Positions 31,009 through 39,528 are shown, counted from the stretch's first letter. The stretch: 59,132 nt of DNA from JAJOKK01 sp965370555 (GCA_965370555.1 CBDUVB010000009.1:1-59132); one strand, 5' to 3'. Notes: generated by a model from the letters alone, not told the origin. Program-made: numbers and translations.

Positions 31009-31941
31009 ATGAGAAAGCTAGTACTGGTAGGGGTTTGTTTGCTATTGTTCATGGGGGTTACCGCGGTGGCGCAGGATGAGCCGGTGACGATGGATCTCGA
31101 TACCGCGCTGTCGTACTACCAGAACGACAGCTTCATGATCGAGTATTCCGACGCTGGGAAGACACAGCTCTTGGAGATGATTAACGCGTTCAAGACCGCC
31201 CTCGGTCTCTCCGAGGATCTAGACGAGACGAGCGAGGACAAGGTCGGTGCGTTAGAGATCGATATGTCGCTCAAGGACGTGGTGAACAAGCTCTCGCAGG
31301 CGTACTACACGCTAGCCAACGTGTTTGTCGATCCATCGGAGAACAAGGATCTCTACCTCAAGGGGAAGAACTGGGGCTTAAAGAGCCTGCGGATGAACCC
31401 AGGGTTCGCTGAGCTGGAGGAGAGTCGGTTCGACACCGCTGTTGCTGCGGAGACGGACGCTGCCGCCCTCTACTGGACGAACTCCAATTGGCTGCGGGTG
31501 GCGCAGAAGAACCCGCTGCAGGCAGTTTTCGCTGGAGTGACCAAGCGGACAGAGGCGATCATGAATCGCCTGCTCGAGATCGCGCCTAACTACCTCTCCG
31601 GTGGAGCCTACAGATCCTACGGTGCGTACTACTCCGGCCTCCCGGCCATGTTCGGACGCGATCTAGGAAAAGCGCTCTGTTACCTATGCCCTGTTGTCGA
31701 CGAACCTGGTTACTGCGCCGAGTGCAATATTGCCGAGCATGTTTCCGGAGCGGAGGCTTACTTCGAGAACCGATCCTTCTTCGTCGAGTTCTACCTTATG
31801 CCGAAGAAGCAATGGGAGGATGCAGCGCGGGTTCTGCAGAGTATTCTTGACGAACCGATTGGCGATCAGTATCCGTTTATGAATGCCTACTCACAGGAGA
31901 ACGTGCGTGAACTTCTGGCCGAGGTACAGGAGCACTTGTAG
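31009..31941 (+). CDS. Secreted TRAP T-component-like (TAtT) protein, paralogue 2
   Basis: A 310-residue paralogue of the preceding gene. Signal peptide KLVLVGVCLLLFMGVTAVAQ. Shared blocks include LKDVVNKLSQAYYTLANVF, NWGLKSLRMNPGF, DAAALYWTNSNWLRVAQ, LCYLCPVVDEPGYCAEC, EAYFENRSFFVEFYLM and the identical ending EVQEHL. The second half of the Cys cluster of paralogue 1 is missing (CAEC then NIAEH), so only part of a metal site could form. It has its own promoter and AAGGAGG ribosome-binding site 7 bases before the ATG, and is followed by a strong terminator, so each copy is a separate unit. Function is as uncertain as for paralogue 1. Confidence 0.75.
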   Translation: MRKLVLVGVCLLLFMGVTAVAQDEPVTMDLDTALSYYQNDSFMIEYSDAGKTQLLEMINAFKTALGLSEDLDETSEDKVGALEIDMSLKDVVNKLSQAYYTLANVFVDPSENKDLYLKGKNWGLKSLRMNPGFAELEESRFDTAVAAETDAAALYWTNSNWLRVAQKNPLQAVFAGVTKRTEAIMNRLLEIAPNYLSGGAYRSYGAYYSGLPAMFGRDLGKALCYLCPVVDEPGYCAECNIAEHVSGAEAYFENRSFFVEFYLMPKKQWEDAARVLQSILDEPIGDQYPFMNAYSQENVRELLAEVQEHL

Positions 31942-31960
31942 CACGATTTCTTGGTTGATG

Positions 31961-31992
31961 AAAGGGGCCGCACCTTCGTGGCCCCTTTTTAT
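31961..31992 (+). terminator. Intrinsic terminator
   Basis: AAAGGGGCC (31961-31969) pairs with GGCCCCTTT across a 10-base loop and runs into TTTTTATT. It terminates paralogue 2 and, being A-rich upstream, can also serve the convergent NifX-like frame, whose end overlaps it. Confidence 0.9.
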
Positions 31993-32411
31993 TCCTTGTT
32001 GCCAATCGTTAGAATCACCGGCGGGTGTTCTCCGCAACGACGCGCGTTGACAAGTCGCGAAATCTCATCGAATGCTTTGCTCACCGCTCTCAGTGTGGCT
32101 TCCACTGTCTTCTCTGTTGTTACTACTGGCTGGATCGGCTTCGTGTCACGGATACGTAAGAAGTTCGGGCTCTAGAGTCCACTTACTAGCACCTCACACC
32201 CAGGGAGAAGGCTCGTTACACCCTTGAGTTTCTTGGGGTCGGCATGGCGTTGTTCTTCAGGAGAGGTGTTGTTCTGAGTCTCGATCAGACGAGACTCCCC
32301 GTCTTCAGCAAGCTCGTAGACACGGAATTCCGGGCAATCGCCGAAATGCTTTCGTGGGACTATCTCTCCTGCACATGAAAGCGCAAGCCGAATATGGCTC
32401 TGTATTTGCGA
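31989..32411 (-). pseudogene. NifX/NifB-type (dinitrogenase Fe-Mo cofactor family) protein with an in-frame amber codon
   Basis: AAGGAGT lies 7 bases before ATG 32411 (another ATG is at 32414). The first 79 codons read like a NifX/NafY-domain protein: HIRLALSCAGEIVPRKHFGD ('HFG' hallmark), EFRVYELAEDGESRLIE, EEQRHADPKKLKGVTSLLP and CEVLVSGL. A TAG follows at 32172-32174. Reading on in the same frame gives 60 further sense codons (SPNFLRIRDTKPIQPVVTTE ... SRLVNARRCGEHPPVILTIG) and a TAA at 31989-31991. The joined 139 residues plus one have the family length. TAG is an ordinary stop elsewhere here, so a nonsense mutation, readthrough or sequencing error are all possible. Such domains carry Fe-Mo or Fe-S clusters. 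Confidence 0.8.
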
Positions 32412-32703
32412 CATCATTATACTCCTTATGTGATTGCTCCGGTTGGGCGTGCGCTGGCGCATCCGCGGCACCCACGGCAACGAGTTGTTCCCTCCCTTTT
32501 CTCGCCGTAAATGCGCGGCATGATCATACGACAGGCTGTTCCCGCACGCAAAGCGCTTCTCTTCTCATGAGGATCAGCCACTTTGCTTCAGTCGCCAGCA
32601 CGTTCAGCGTTATGCTCCACGCGATGAAAGAGGGAGAGGCCGTTGGCGAAAGTCGTTTGGAAAACAGATACTCTTTTTACCGATATACAGGAGGAACAAA
32701 GAG

Positions 32704-34650
32704 ATGCAGGAAGACACAGCGAAGATGGATCCATTCTCGAAGTTTCTTCGTCGTCAACCCCAGCTTGGGGAGCGAGTGCTCGAGTTAAACTGGGAGGGGC
32801 AGAGTCTCCTCGATGCCGGTCGGATAAAGGCGGCGGAGCGCAAGTTCCGTGAGGCAACACGAATCTGTGAGTGCGCGATCCCGGCCATCAACAACCTTGC
32901 CCTCTGCGCCTCGTTGCGTGGGGAGACTAAGCGTGCCATCCGCACAGCCAACAAGGCCCTCGAGTATCATCCGACGGATGTCTTCGCTCACTGCACCCTT
33001 GCGGAGTGCTACGAGGAACTCGGGCGGACGGAGAAGGCCCGTTCTTACATTGAGCGGGCGATCGCGCTTCTCGAGGATCCGACCGTTCCGCTCGATAAGC
33101 TAATCAAGGTGATCGAGGTACTGGCAAGACTGGAGTGGGATAAGAAGATCGACCAGATTTATCGATCCTACCGGGAAGGGATAGGTTTTGAGGATGTGCT
33201 CGACGCGATCACCTGGTTCTACTTCGGGGTCTCTGCCGCCAACCTGGGACATGTAAAGGAAGCGCTCACCCTCTGGGATCGGGCCCAGGAAGAAGAACCG
33301 CGATTCAGGCTTCCCGACCTCTACTCCGCGGTTGCCTTGTTGGTTCAACAAGGAAGGGTTCCGCAGTTTCGTTTCTCCTACCACTCTGTAGAGAAGGAGG
33401 AATCCCTGGATCCGAAGCATCCTTCTGAGGACCTCAAACCAGTGGTGGCCAATGCCATCTGGAACGAGGAAGAAGATGATAATCGCCACGCTCTAGTGGA
33501 TCTATTGGGGACGTGGGAGGACACGTGGGCGGAGGAATTCCTGCAGTTGATCCTTGTCCAGCCCGACCTCCCTGATGATCTCAAGATGCATGCGGTGACT
33601 GCGCTCATCGAGCGAGGGGCAATCGCTGAGGGCGAGGGGATCGAGATATTCATCGATGGCATGAAACAAACGGTCGTCGTCAACAAGAAAGAGGTCCCTT
33701 CGCCACCCCCTGCGGCGGTGGAGCAGTTCGAATTAGGATTGGCCCACCGACAAGCCGGGAATATCACTGCCGCGGAGGAGGCGTACCGCGCAGCACTGAA
33801 GATCGATCCGGATTTCGCCGAGGCGATGGTCAATCTGGCAAACATCTGTCGCAGTACCGACCGTACAGGGGAGGGTGAACGCCTCCTGGAGAAGGCTGTT
33901 GCACTGACGGGAAGCCCAACTTCCATCCTAAACCTGGCTGCAGTCTATCTTTTAGAGGAAGAGCGCGTGGAGGAAGGGCGTGAATTGATCACCGAGGTTC
34001 CGTTCGAGGATATAGGTGAGAATCTCCTTCCTCTCTACTACCGAGCTATCGGTCAATTGCATGTATTCGATGGGGACTTTCAGGAGGCCAGAGAGGCATT
34101 CAGGAAGCTCATAGCCCTCCAACCGGATGATGAGAAGACGAAGGGGTTGCTCGATTGGGTGGCGGCGGCTGAGGCGTGGAGGGATGATAGTCTTTCCCTC
34201 AGGAATCAGCGCAGGGCTCGCTACCTCAGGCAGCCGGTCGACCCGGAGATGCCGCTGGTAATGGCTCTACACACCCTGACTAAGGATAACCTGATCGGTA
34301 TTACGTACTGGTACGACCTTTCCTATGGGACACTGCGCAAGGCTGAGCTTGCCCAGATGCTCGCCGATTACCTGCAGGACGAAGAGATAGACATCTGGGC
34401 GGAGATATCTACCGACGCATGGGATGTACTGGAATTCCTCCGTAGCGTTAGCGGTAGTGCACCTCTGGCGCAGCTGGAGGAGAAGTTCGGAAGCACGGAG
34501 GATGACAGCATCGATTGGAGATACCGTATCCCTAACTCCTCGATTGGAGAACTTCAGGTAAGAGGGATCGTGTTTGTCGGACAGAGTAACAAAGAAACGA
34601 TTGCTTTTATCCCCAAAGAGCTGTGGTCGCGCCTCGCACGTAGGGAATGA
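32704..34650 (+). CDS. Large TPR-repeat protein
   Basis: A 648-residue cytoplasmic protein without signal peptide. Tetratricopeptide repeats occur in two blocks, about 25-130 (LLDAGRIKAAERKFREATRI; TKRAIRTANKALEYHPTDVF; EELGRTEKARSYIERAIALL) and about 345-490 (QAGNITAAEEAYRAALKIDP; DFQEAREAFRKLIALQPDD). A region in between (about 240-330) resembles helical repeats with a short beta hairpin. The last 110 residues (KDNLIGITYWYDLSYGTLRK onward) look like a separate helical, possibly winged-helix, domain. These proteins scaffold complexes; the partner is unknown. GGAGGAACAAAG precedes the ATG. A weak promoter may lie at 32643-32672. The gap 32415-32703 is otherwise empty. Confidence 0.75.
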   Translation: MQEDTAKMDPFSKFLRRQPQLGERVLELNWEGQSLLDAGRIKAAERKFREATRICECAIPAINNLALCASLRGETKRAIRTANKALEYHPTDVFAHCTLAECYEELGRTEKARSYIERAIALLEDPTVPLDKLIKVIEVLARLEWDKKIDQIYRSYREGIGFEDVLDAITWFYFGVSAANLGHVKEALTLWDRAQEEEPRFRLPDLYSAVALLVQQGRVPQFRFSYHSVEKEESLDPKHPSEDLKPVVANAIWNEEEDDNRHALVDLLGTWEDTWAEEFLQLILVQPDLPDDLKMHAVTALIERGAIAEGEGIEIFIDGMKQTVVVNKKEVPSPPPAAVEQFELGLAHRQAGNITAAEEAYRAALKIDPDFAEAMVNLANICRSTDRTGEGERLLEKAVALTGSPTSILNLAAVYLLEEERVEEGRELITEVPFEDIGENLLPLYYRAIGQLHVFDGDFQEAREAFRKLIALQPDDEKTKGLLDWVAAAEAWRDDSLSLRNQRRARYLRQPVDPEMPLVMALHTLTKDNLIGITYWYDLSYGTLRKAELAQMLADYLQDEEIDIWAEISTDAWDVLEFLRSVSGSAPLAQLEEKFGSTEDDSIDWRYRIPNSSIGELQVRGIVFVGQSNKETIAFIPKELWSRLARRE

Positions 34651-34680
34651 TTCCGCGATGAGAAATATGTTGTTGCCAGC

Positions 34681-34709
34681 TCGACAACCGTGCTTCGATC
34701 GGCTATACC
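34681..34709 (+). promoter_or_regulatory. Candidate rnhA promoter, near-leaderless
   Basis: TCGACA (34681-34686), a 17-base spacer and TATACC (34704-34709). The GTG start at 34719 is only 9 bases after the -10 element, so the transcript would begin almost at the start codon. No Shine-Dalgarno sequence is present. Confidence 0.55.
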
Positions 34710-34718
34710 TACGATACC

Positions 34719-35174
34719 GTGAATAAGGTTATAATCTATACCGATGGGGCGTGCAGCGGGAATCCGGGACCGGGCGGTTGGGGCGCGGTCCTCATCTCCG
34801 GCCCACACCGCAAGGAAATCTCGGGCGGGGACCCTCAGACGACGAATAACCGGATGGAGCTTCGCGCGGCGATCGAGGCGTTAAGAGCACTTCGTGAACC
34901 CTCACCGGTCGATCTCTTCACCGATTCGACCTACGTGAAGAAAGGGATCTCGGAGTGGATCAAGTCGTGGAAGAAGAACGGCTGGAAGCGGCGGAGCGGG
35001 AAGCGCCTCCTCCCGGTTAGGAATGAGGAACTGTGGCGCGAGCTCGATCGGCTGGTTTCTCAGCATCAGGTTAGCTTTCACTGGGTGGAGGGGCACGCCG
35101 GGAATAAAGAGAACGAGCGCTGCGACGAGCTTGCCCGCCAGGCGATCCCAAACCGAAGGGAGAAGAATGGCTAG
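34719..35174 (+). CDS. rnhA: Ribonuclease HI
   Basis: A 151-residue enzyme degrading the RNA of RNA-DNA hybrids. The active-site carboxylates are in place: IYTDGACSGNPGPGGWG (first Asp), NNRMELRAAIEAL (Glu), VDLFTDSTYVKKGI (Asp), and the last Asp in NKENERCDELARQ. The basic substrate-binding 'handle' is present (KSWKKNGWKRRSGKRL). The GTG start matches the family N-terminus. Upstream, a -10-like TATACC ends just 9 bases before it, suggesting leaderless translation. The stop overlaps the start of the 2-hydroxyacid dehydrogenase gene by 8 bases, so the two are coupled. Confidence 0.97.
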   Translation: MNKVIIYTDGACSGNPGPGGWGAVLISGPHRKEISGGDPQTTNNRMELRAAIEALRALREPSPVDLFTDSTYVKKGISEWIKSWKKNGWKRRSGKRLLPVRNEELWRELDRLVSQHQVSFHWVEGHAGNKENERCDELARQAIPNRREKNG

Positions 35175-36132
35175 GATCTACCTGACCTGCCGTGTCTTCG
35201 AGGACGAGATCGAGCGGTTGCGCGCGGTCGGACACGATGTTGAGACGCGCGGTGCGGAGGGACCGATCGCGCGGGAGGAGTTCCTTGCACGCGTTGGCAA
35301 TGCCGAGGGACTCATCTGCCTTCTCTCCGATCGGATCGATAGAGAAGTCATCTCTGCTGCTCCATCCTTGAAGATCATTGCTAACCTGGGGGTTGGCACT
35401 GACAACATCGATATCGCTGCGGCGCACGCGAAAGGGGTCGTCGTCACCAATACCCCCGGCGCCCTCACCGAGACGACGGCCGACTTCACCTTCGCTCTCC
35501 TGTTGGCCGCCGCACGACGGATCGTTGAGGGGGATGCGTTTATCCGCGCGGGAGAGTTCCTCGGCTGGGAACTGATCCAACCACAGCTTGGCTTAGAGGT
35601 TTACGGGAAGACGCTCGGGATCGTGGGAATGGGACGGATCGGGACAGCGGTCGCCCGCCGTGGGCGTCTCGGTTTTGGCATGAGAATCCTCTATTACAAC
35701 CGCTCGCGAAACGAGAAGGCTGAGAAGGAGCTTGGTGCGTTGAGTCTCCCCTTTGAGCGGCTACTTGAAGAGAGCGACTTTGTCTGTGTTCATACACCGC
35801 TTACACCCCAGACACATCATCTCTTCGATCGCGAGGCGTTCTCCCGGATGAGAAAATCGGCGATCTTGGTGAATGTTGCCCGTGGCCCGGTGGTCGACGA
35901 GGCGGCGCTGGTCTGGGCACTTGAATCAGGGGAGATCGCCGGAGCGGGGATCGACGTCTACGAACGCGAACCTGAGGTCCATCCTGGCCTCGTTGCGCTA
36001 CACGAAAGGATCATCCTTGCGCCGCACCTGGGGAGCGCCACCGTGGTGACCCGTCGCGCCCTTGCCAAGATTGTGGTCGATAACGTCCTTGCCGTGCTTG
36101 CGGGAGATCCGCCTCTTACCCCTGTTACTTAA
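35167..36132 (+). CDS. D-2-hydroxyacid dehydrogenase, glyoxylate/hydroxypyruvate reductase type
   Basis: A 321-residue NAD(P)-dependent oxidoreductase. The catalytic-domain hallmark IIANLGVGTDNIDIAAA is near residue 75. The nucleotide fold is LGIVGMGRIGTAVARR (about 150-165), then SRMRKSAILVNVARGPVVDE (catalytic Arg), AGAGIDVYEREPEV (Glu) and LAPHLGSATVVTR (His). This combination is typical of glyoxylate/hydroxypyruvate (GyaR-like) reductases, but D-lactate or phosphoglycerate dehydrogenases share it. The ATG at 35167 is preceded by GGGAGAAG and overlaps rnhA by 8 bases. It converges with the following gene, overlapping by 8 bases at the stops. Confidence 0.88.
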   Translation: MARIYLTCRVFEDEIERLRAVGHDVETRGAEGPIAREEFLARVGNAEGLICLLSDRIDREVISAAPSLKIIANLGVGTDNIDIAAAHAKGVVVTNTPGALTETTADFTFALLLAAARRIVEGDAFIRAGEFLGWELIQPQLGLEVYGKTLGIVGMGRIGTAVARRGRLGFGMRILYYNRSRNEKAEKELGALSLPFERLLEESDFVCVHTPLTPQTHHLFDREAFSRMRKSAILVNVARGPVVDEAALVWALESGEIAGAGIDVYEREPEVHPGLVALHERIILAPHLGSATVVTRRALAKIVVDNVLAVLAGDPPLTPVT

Positions 36133-36511
36133 AGCAGCCGAGTTGACAGTCTGAGATGCGCAGCCCCAGTGTCTCGATCATGCTTGCAACCTCGATCTTC
36201 TTAAGCTTTCGTTCGGAAGCGATCTCCCAAGCAACGCGACAGGGAACCTTACCCTCGACGAGACGGGAGGAGATTACTTCCTTCAGTGCTCCTGACACCT
36301 CTGCAGCCGGCTTTACTATCCTTCGCTCTCCGAGATCGTCGTAGCCGAACAGGCCGAGCTGACAGCGGGAGATCTTGATCGATTGGCGTGTCGCTTCATC
36401 GCCGATAGCTCGTGGAGAAAGACCGTGCTCCTCCGCGATCGCGAACGCCCACGAACACGGGAGCCTTCCGTTGATCAACGCTCTTCGGATCGCTTCCGCC
36501 AATCTCGTCAC
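36125..36511 (-). CDS. Two-repeat Cys-motif (CQLG) protein of unknown function
   Basis: A 128-residue protein made of two tandem copies of one ~50-residue unit. Copy 1: LINGRLPCSWAFAIAEEHGL followed by ISRCQLGLFGY. Copy 2: LVEGKVPCRVAWEIASERKL followed by ISDCQLGCFK. Each has 'PC..A..IA', a helix-turn-helix-like spacer, and 'I(S)xCQLGxF', so two cysteines per unit are invariant. I recall similar unannotated proteins in anaerobic bacteria but know no function. Paired Cys and HTH-like spacing suggest metal- or redox-responsive DNA binding, which is speculation. It follows mscS by 17 bases on the minus strand and is probably co-transcribed. Confidence 0.65.
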   Translation of the reverse strand: MTRLAEAIRRALINGRLPCSWAFAIAEEHGLSPRAIGDEATRQSIKISRCQLGLFGYDDLGERRIVKPAAEVSGALKEVISSRLVEGKVPCRVAWEIASERKLKKIEVASMIETLGLRISDCQLGCFK

Positions 36512-36528
36512 GGAGACCTCCTCATCAC

Positions 36529-37617
36529 CTATTCTCCGGTCCCCGAGGGAGCACCGACTGTTTTACCCAACCCTTTTAGGTATAGGGTCTGAGTTGGGAA
36601 GGCGAACTCGATCCCGGCCTCCTCGAAGCGCCGCTTGATCTCCAGGTTCATCTCCTCGAGCGAACGAAGGTAGGCCTCGTAGTCCATCGTATTGCACCAG
36701 TGCTGCACAAGGATGTTCAAGGAGAAATCGCCGAACCGGTTAAAGTAGGCACGGAACTGCCCGGTCGAGGGGTGGGTCCCCAGGATGTCGCGCAGAATGG
36801 CAAGTGCCTCTTCCATCTTGGCTGTGGGGGTGCTGTAGACGAGGCCTATGGTGAAGTTTGTCCGGCGCATCGGCCGGGCGGCGAGGTTATTGATGTTGGT
36901 CGAGGCTACCGTCCGGTTGGGGATGATCACTACGGTCCCGTCCCAGGTGCGGATCCGCGTCGAACGCAGGCCGATCGCCTCAATCGACCCCTCGAATCCC
37001 TCCATGTTGACCGCGTCTCCGACCATGAACGGGCGGTCGCTGAAGATCATGATCGCCCCGAAGATGTTGGCGATCGAGTCCTGTGCGGCGAAGGCGAAGG
37101 CCAGTCCGCCGATGCCCAACCCCGCGATCAGGCTCGATATGTTGTATTCGAGGATGTTCTGCAAGAAGAAGAGGAGACCGATCCCCCAGATGAACCCTTT
37201 CAGACTCTTTCCAAGGAGAGGGACCAATTGATCGTCGAGTTTCGATTCGGTCCGTTCCGCCCGCTCCTTGAGGACAACGATCATCATATCGACGAGCTTC
37301 GTGACGAGGTAGAGGATGAAGATCAGAAACACTGCGCCGAAGATATTGTCGATGACGTCCTGAACCTCGGTGGGGAGGAGGTAGATTCGCAGGGCAACCC
37401 ATATCAGAAGGAGCGGGAGGACCCCCTGGACAAGACGAAGGATGATGTTCGTCAGCTCTCGTCGACGCGGCTTATCAGGGCCGGAGAGAGAGAGACGCCC
37501 GATAAAGTGGCGGAGCAGCACGTAAAGGACGCCTGTTGCTAAGAAGAGTAGAAAGACCGCCCCAAACCGCCATACCTCGTTTCCAAGGATCTGATAGCTC
37601 AACCATCCGTCGCCCAT
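36529..37617 (-). CDS. Small-conductance mechanosensitive channel (MscS family)
   Basis: A 362-residue inner-membrane channel opening under membrane tension to release solutes after osmotic downshock. Four or five N-terminal helices precede the pore helix region GIGGLAFAFAAQDSIANIFG (about 170-190). The conserved beta domain IMIFSDRPFMVGDAV and RSTRIRTWDGTVVIIPNRTV follow, then a C-terminal alpha/beta domain ending EAGIEFAFPTQTLYLKG. All typical parts are present. The start is ATG 37617, with AGGGGTGG 5 bases upstream; the longer frame adds 18 unlikely residues. It is upstream of the CQLG protein in the same direction. Confidence 0.92.
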   Translation of the reverse strand: MGDGWLSYQILGNEVWRFGAVFLLFLATGVLYVLLRHFIGRLSLSGPDKPRRRELTNIILRLVQGVLPLLLIWVALRIYLLPTEVQDVIDNIFGAVFLIFILYLVTKLVDMMIVVLKERAERTESKLDDQLVPLLGKSLKGFIWGIGLLFFLQNILEYNISSLIAGLGIGGLAFAFAAQDSIANIFGAIMIFSDRPFMVGDAVNMEGFEGSIEAIGLRSTRIRTWDGTVVIIPNRTVASTNINNLAARPMRRTNFTIGLVYSTPTAKMEEALAILRDILGTHPSTGQFRAYFNRFGDFSLNILVQHWCNTMDYEAYLRSLEEMNLEIKRRFEEAGIEFAFPTQTLYLKGLGKTVGAPSGTGE

Positions 37618-37836
37618 TTTGCCACCCCTTTGTGTTCCTCCTAGGCTACCAAACCTCTCTGGCAAAGGCAAGGAAGCCCTCGCTTATTTAGCGCCGCTCG
37701 TTGTTTGCAGAAGGGGGAAAGAGGAAACGCGGCACCTTATCCCTATTCTAAACAGGGCTTTTCCAGGTGATGCGTGTCCAACAGCGAGGTCGGCCCTTCC
37801 TTCCTGTAGGGGCTTTACCTCTCATAGGATCAGGAC

Positions 37837-39051
37837 ATGAACAAGATTGAAGTGATCGTGCGCGCTTCGCGCCTCCATGGTGAGCCGGAGACGGTTCGTC
37901 TGAAGGAGCGCGTGCTCTCCGAGATCAAGGCCTGTGGAGACTTCAACATCGAGGAGGTGCGTTCTCCGTCGGGTGAAGGGATCGTTGCAATCCTCGTCCT
38001 GACCGGCGGGGTAGAACGCGAGGTACTGAAGCTCGTCTCCCAAATCCCCTCTCCCACGCTCCTTCTCGCTCATCCGGGGCAGAACTCGCTCCCCGCCTGT
38101 TTGGAGATCCTCGCCCGTATCCGCCAGAACGGTGGCGAGGGACGGATCCTATTCGGCTCCCCGCAGACGATCGCCGGGGAACTCACACGGGAGCTCCGGA
38201 TTGCTTCGGCTTGGGAGGCGTTCCGCTTCAGCCGCGTCGGCTTAATCGGTGAACCTTCCGAGTGGTTGGTGGCAAGCGATGTCGATCGTGCCTTCCTCAA
38301 GGGGAGCCTGGGAATCGAGCTTATAAAGATTGAGATCGATGAACTGATCGAGCGGATCGCTGCGGTGCGCCCGGCACGCAAGGACGTCTCGCGGTTCGTC
38401 AAGGGCGCACAAGAAGTGAACGAAGCGAGCAAGGATGAACTGCGCGGGAGCGTCGCCATCTACAGTGCCCTACGCTCCCTTGTCGATGAGCAGCGGCTCG
38501 CTGCGTGTACCGTACGCTGCTTCGACCTTGTTACACGAATTCAGAACACCGGGTGCTACGCCCTCTCCCGCCTGAACGACGAGCAGATCCCCGCTGGGTG
38601 CGAGGGCGATTTACAGGCCCTTTTCTCGCTGTACATCGGTTTTCTGCTCACCGAAAAAGCGGCATTCATGGCTAACATCTCCGAGGTCAATACCGCTGAG
38701 AGGAACTTGATCATTGCTCATTGTAGCTGTCCGCTCTCGCTCTCTGCTGGATATGCGATCCGCTCGCATTTCGAGTCGGGGCTCGGCGTGGGGATCGCTG
38801 CCAAGGTCTCCGAGGGTCCGTGCACCCTCTTCCGCCTAGGAGGGGAGCGACTCGACCATCTGTTCATCCGCCAGGGGACGATCAAGAATGCATCCCATAG
38901 GGACGATCTTTGCCGGACCCAGGTTTCCATCGCTGTTGAAGATGCCATCGATCCCCTCCTCACCGCCCCGTTGGGGAACCATCACATCCTCCTTCCTGGG
39001 TATCATCAGGAGACGATCGAGCGGTTCCACGAGCGGTTTATGCGCCGCTAG
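37837..39051 (+). CDS. L-fucose/L-arabinose isomerase family protein
   Basis: A 404-residue protein. The C-terminal half carries the family's active-site landmarks: EGDLQALFSLYIGFLLTEK (metal-binding Glu/Asp region), MANISEVNTAERNLIIAHCS, AIRSHFESGLGVGIAAKVSE and CRTQVSIAVEDAIDPLLTAP, ending PLGNHHILLPG. These match the 'fucose isomerase-like' proteins common in thermophiles, which are shorter than true FucI (about 590 residues). It is probably an aldose-ketose isomerase or a related enzyme; substrate unknown. It stands alone in this direction, without sugar transport genes. The start is ATG 37837 after a weak GGATCAGGA. Confidence 0.75.
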   Translation: MNKIEVIVRASRLHGEPETVRLKERVLSEIKACGDFNIEEVRSPSGEGIVAILVLTGGVEREVLKLVSQIPSPTLLLAHPGQNSLPACLEILARIRQNGGEGRILFGSPQTIAGELTRELRIASAWEAFRFSRVGLIGEPSEWLVASDVDRAFLKGSLGIELIKIEIDELIERIAAVRPARKDVSRFVKGAQEVNEASKDELRGSVAIYSALRSLVDEQRLAACTVRCFDLVTRIQNTGCYALSRLNDEQIPAGCEGDLQALFSLYIGFLLTEKAAFMANISEVNTAERNLIIAHCSCPLSLSAGYAIRSHFESGLGVGIAAKVSEGPCTLFRLGGERLDHLFIRQGTIKNASHRDDLCRTQVSIAVEDAIDPLLTAPLGNHHILLPGYHQETIERFHERFMRR

Positions 39052-39098
39052 AGTTGCCGATTTGCTCCTGCGCGGCTACCATCTCCCCACGATGTGAA

Positions 39099-39176
39099 AT
39101 TGAGTGATTTAGCGAGTGAGAGATTGAGTGATTTACGTCCCCAACATTCCGATAGCTAAAGTGCTCAATCTCTCAA
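39099..39176. repeat. ATTGAGTG-type repeat array
   Basis: ATTGAGTGATTTAGCGAGTG units, a CCCCAACATTCCGATAGC centre and CTCAATCTCTC in the opposite sense. It lies between the isomerase gene and the DUF3467 gene, directly upstream of the large lipid cluster. Confidence 0.75.
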
Positions 39177-39249
39177 GCTTTGTACCATCCGTTAGAGATG
39201 TGATGAGCATACGTACGCTAAACAAGTACCACGGAGGTTTATAGATAAG

Positions 39250-39528
39250 ATGACAAGCCGACAGATGCAGATTACCGCAGACAACGACACACGACGTGGG
39301 ATTTACTCCAACCTGGCTCTGATCTCCCACCGTAAGGAGGAGTTCGTCGTCGATTTTTTATTCATCGATCCCCAAACGCAAACAGCAAAAGCTGATCAAG
39401 CGCTCCTCACCTCGCGGGTGGTCCTCAATCCCGGGCACATGAAGCGCCTCTACCAGGCGATCGGGGAGAACATCACCCGCTACGAGAAGAACTTCGGAAA
39501 GATCGTCCTCCCTCCGACCCTGAAGTAA
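39250..39528 (+). CDS. DUF3467 family protein
   Basis: A 92-residue protein matching DUF3467 along most of its length: GIYSNLALISHRKEEFVVDF, then the loop FIDPQTQTAKADQALL, then LTSRVVLNPGHMKRLYQAIG and ENITRYEKNFGKI. The family is common in thermophilic and anaerobic bacteria and has no established function; its small beta-alpha build suggests a binding or adaptor role. GGAGGTTT lies upstream of the ATG at a slightly long spacing. It ends 7 bases before the histidine kinase gene and so is the first gene of that transcript. Confidence 0.8.
   Translation: MTSRQMQITADNDTRRGIYSNLALISHRKEEFVVDFLFIDPQTQTAKADQALLTSRVVLNPGHMKRLYQAIGENITRYEKNFGKIVLPPTLK

Noticed and set aside
29903..31941. TRAP transporter operon
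   Set aside because: Only T-component-like proteins are present; no DctP-, DctQ- or DctM-type genes were found.
31989..32411. Genome-wide reassignment of TAG
   Set aside because: TAG ends other genes here at their expected family lengths (spoVG, the barrel protein at 8929, both T-component-like proteins), so only this gene is affected.
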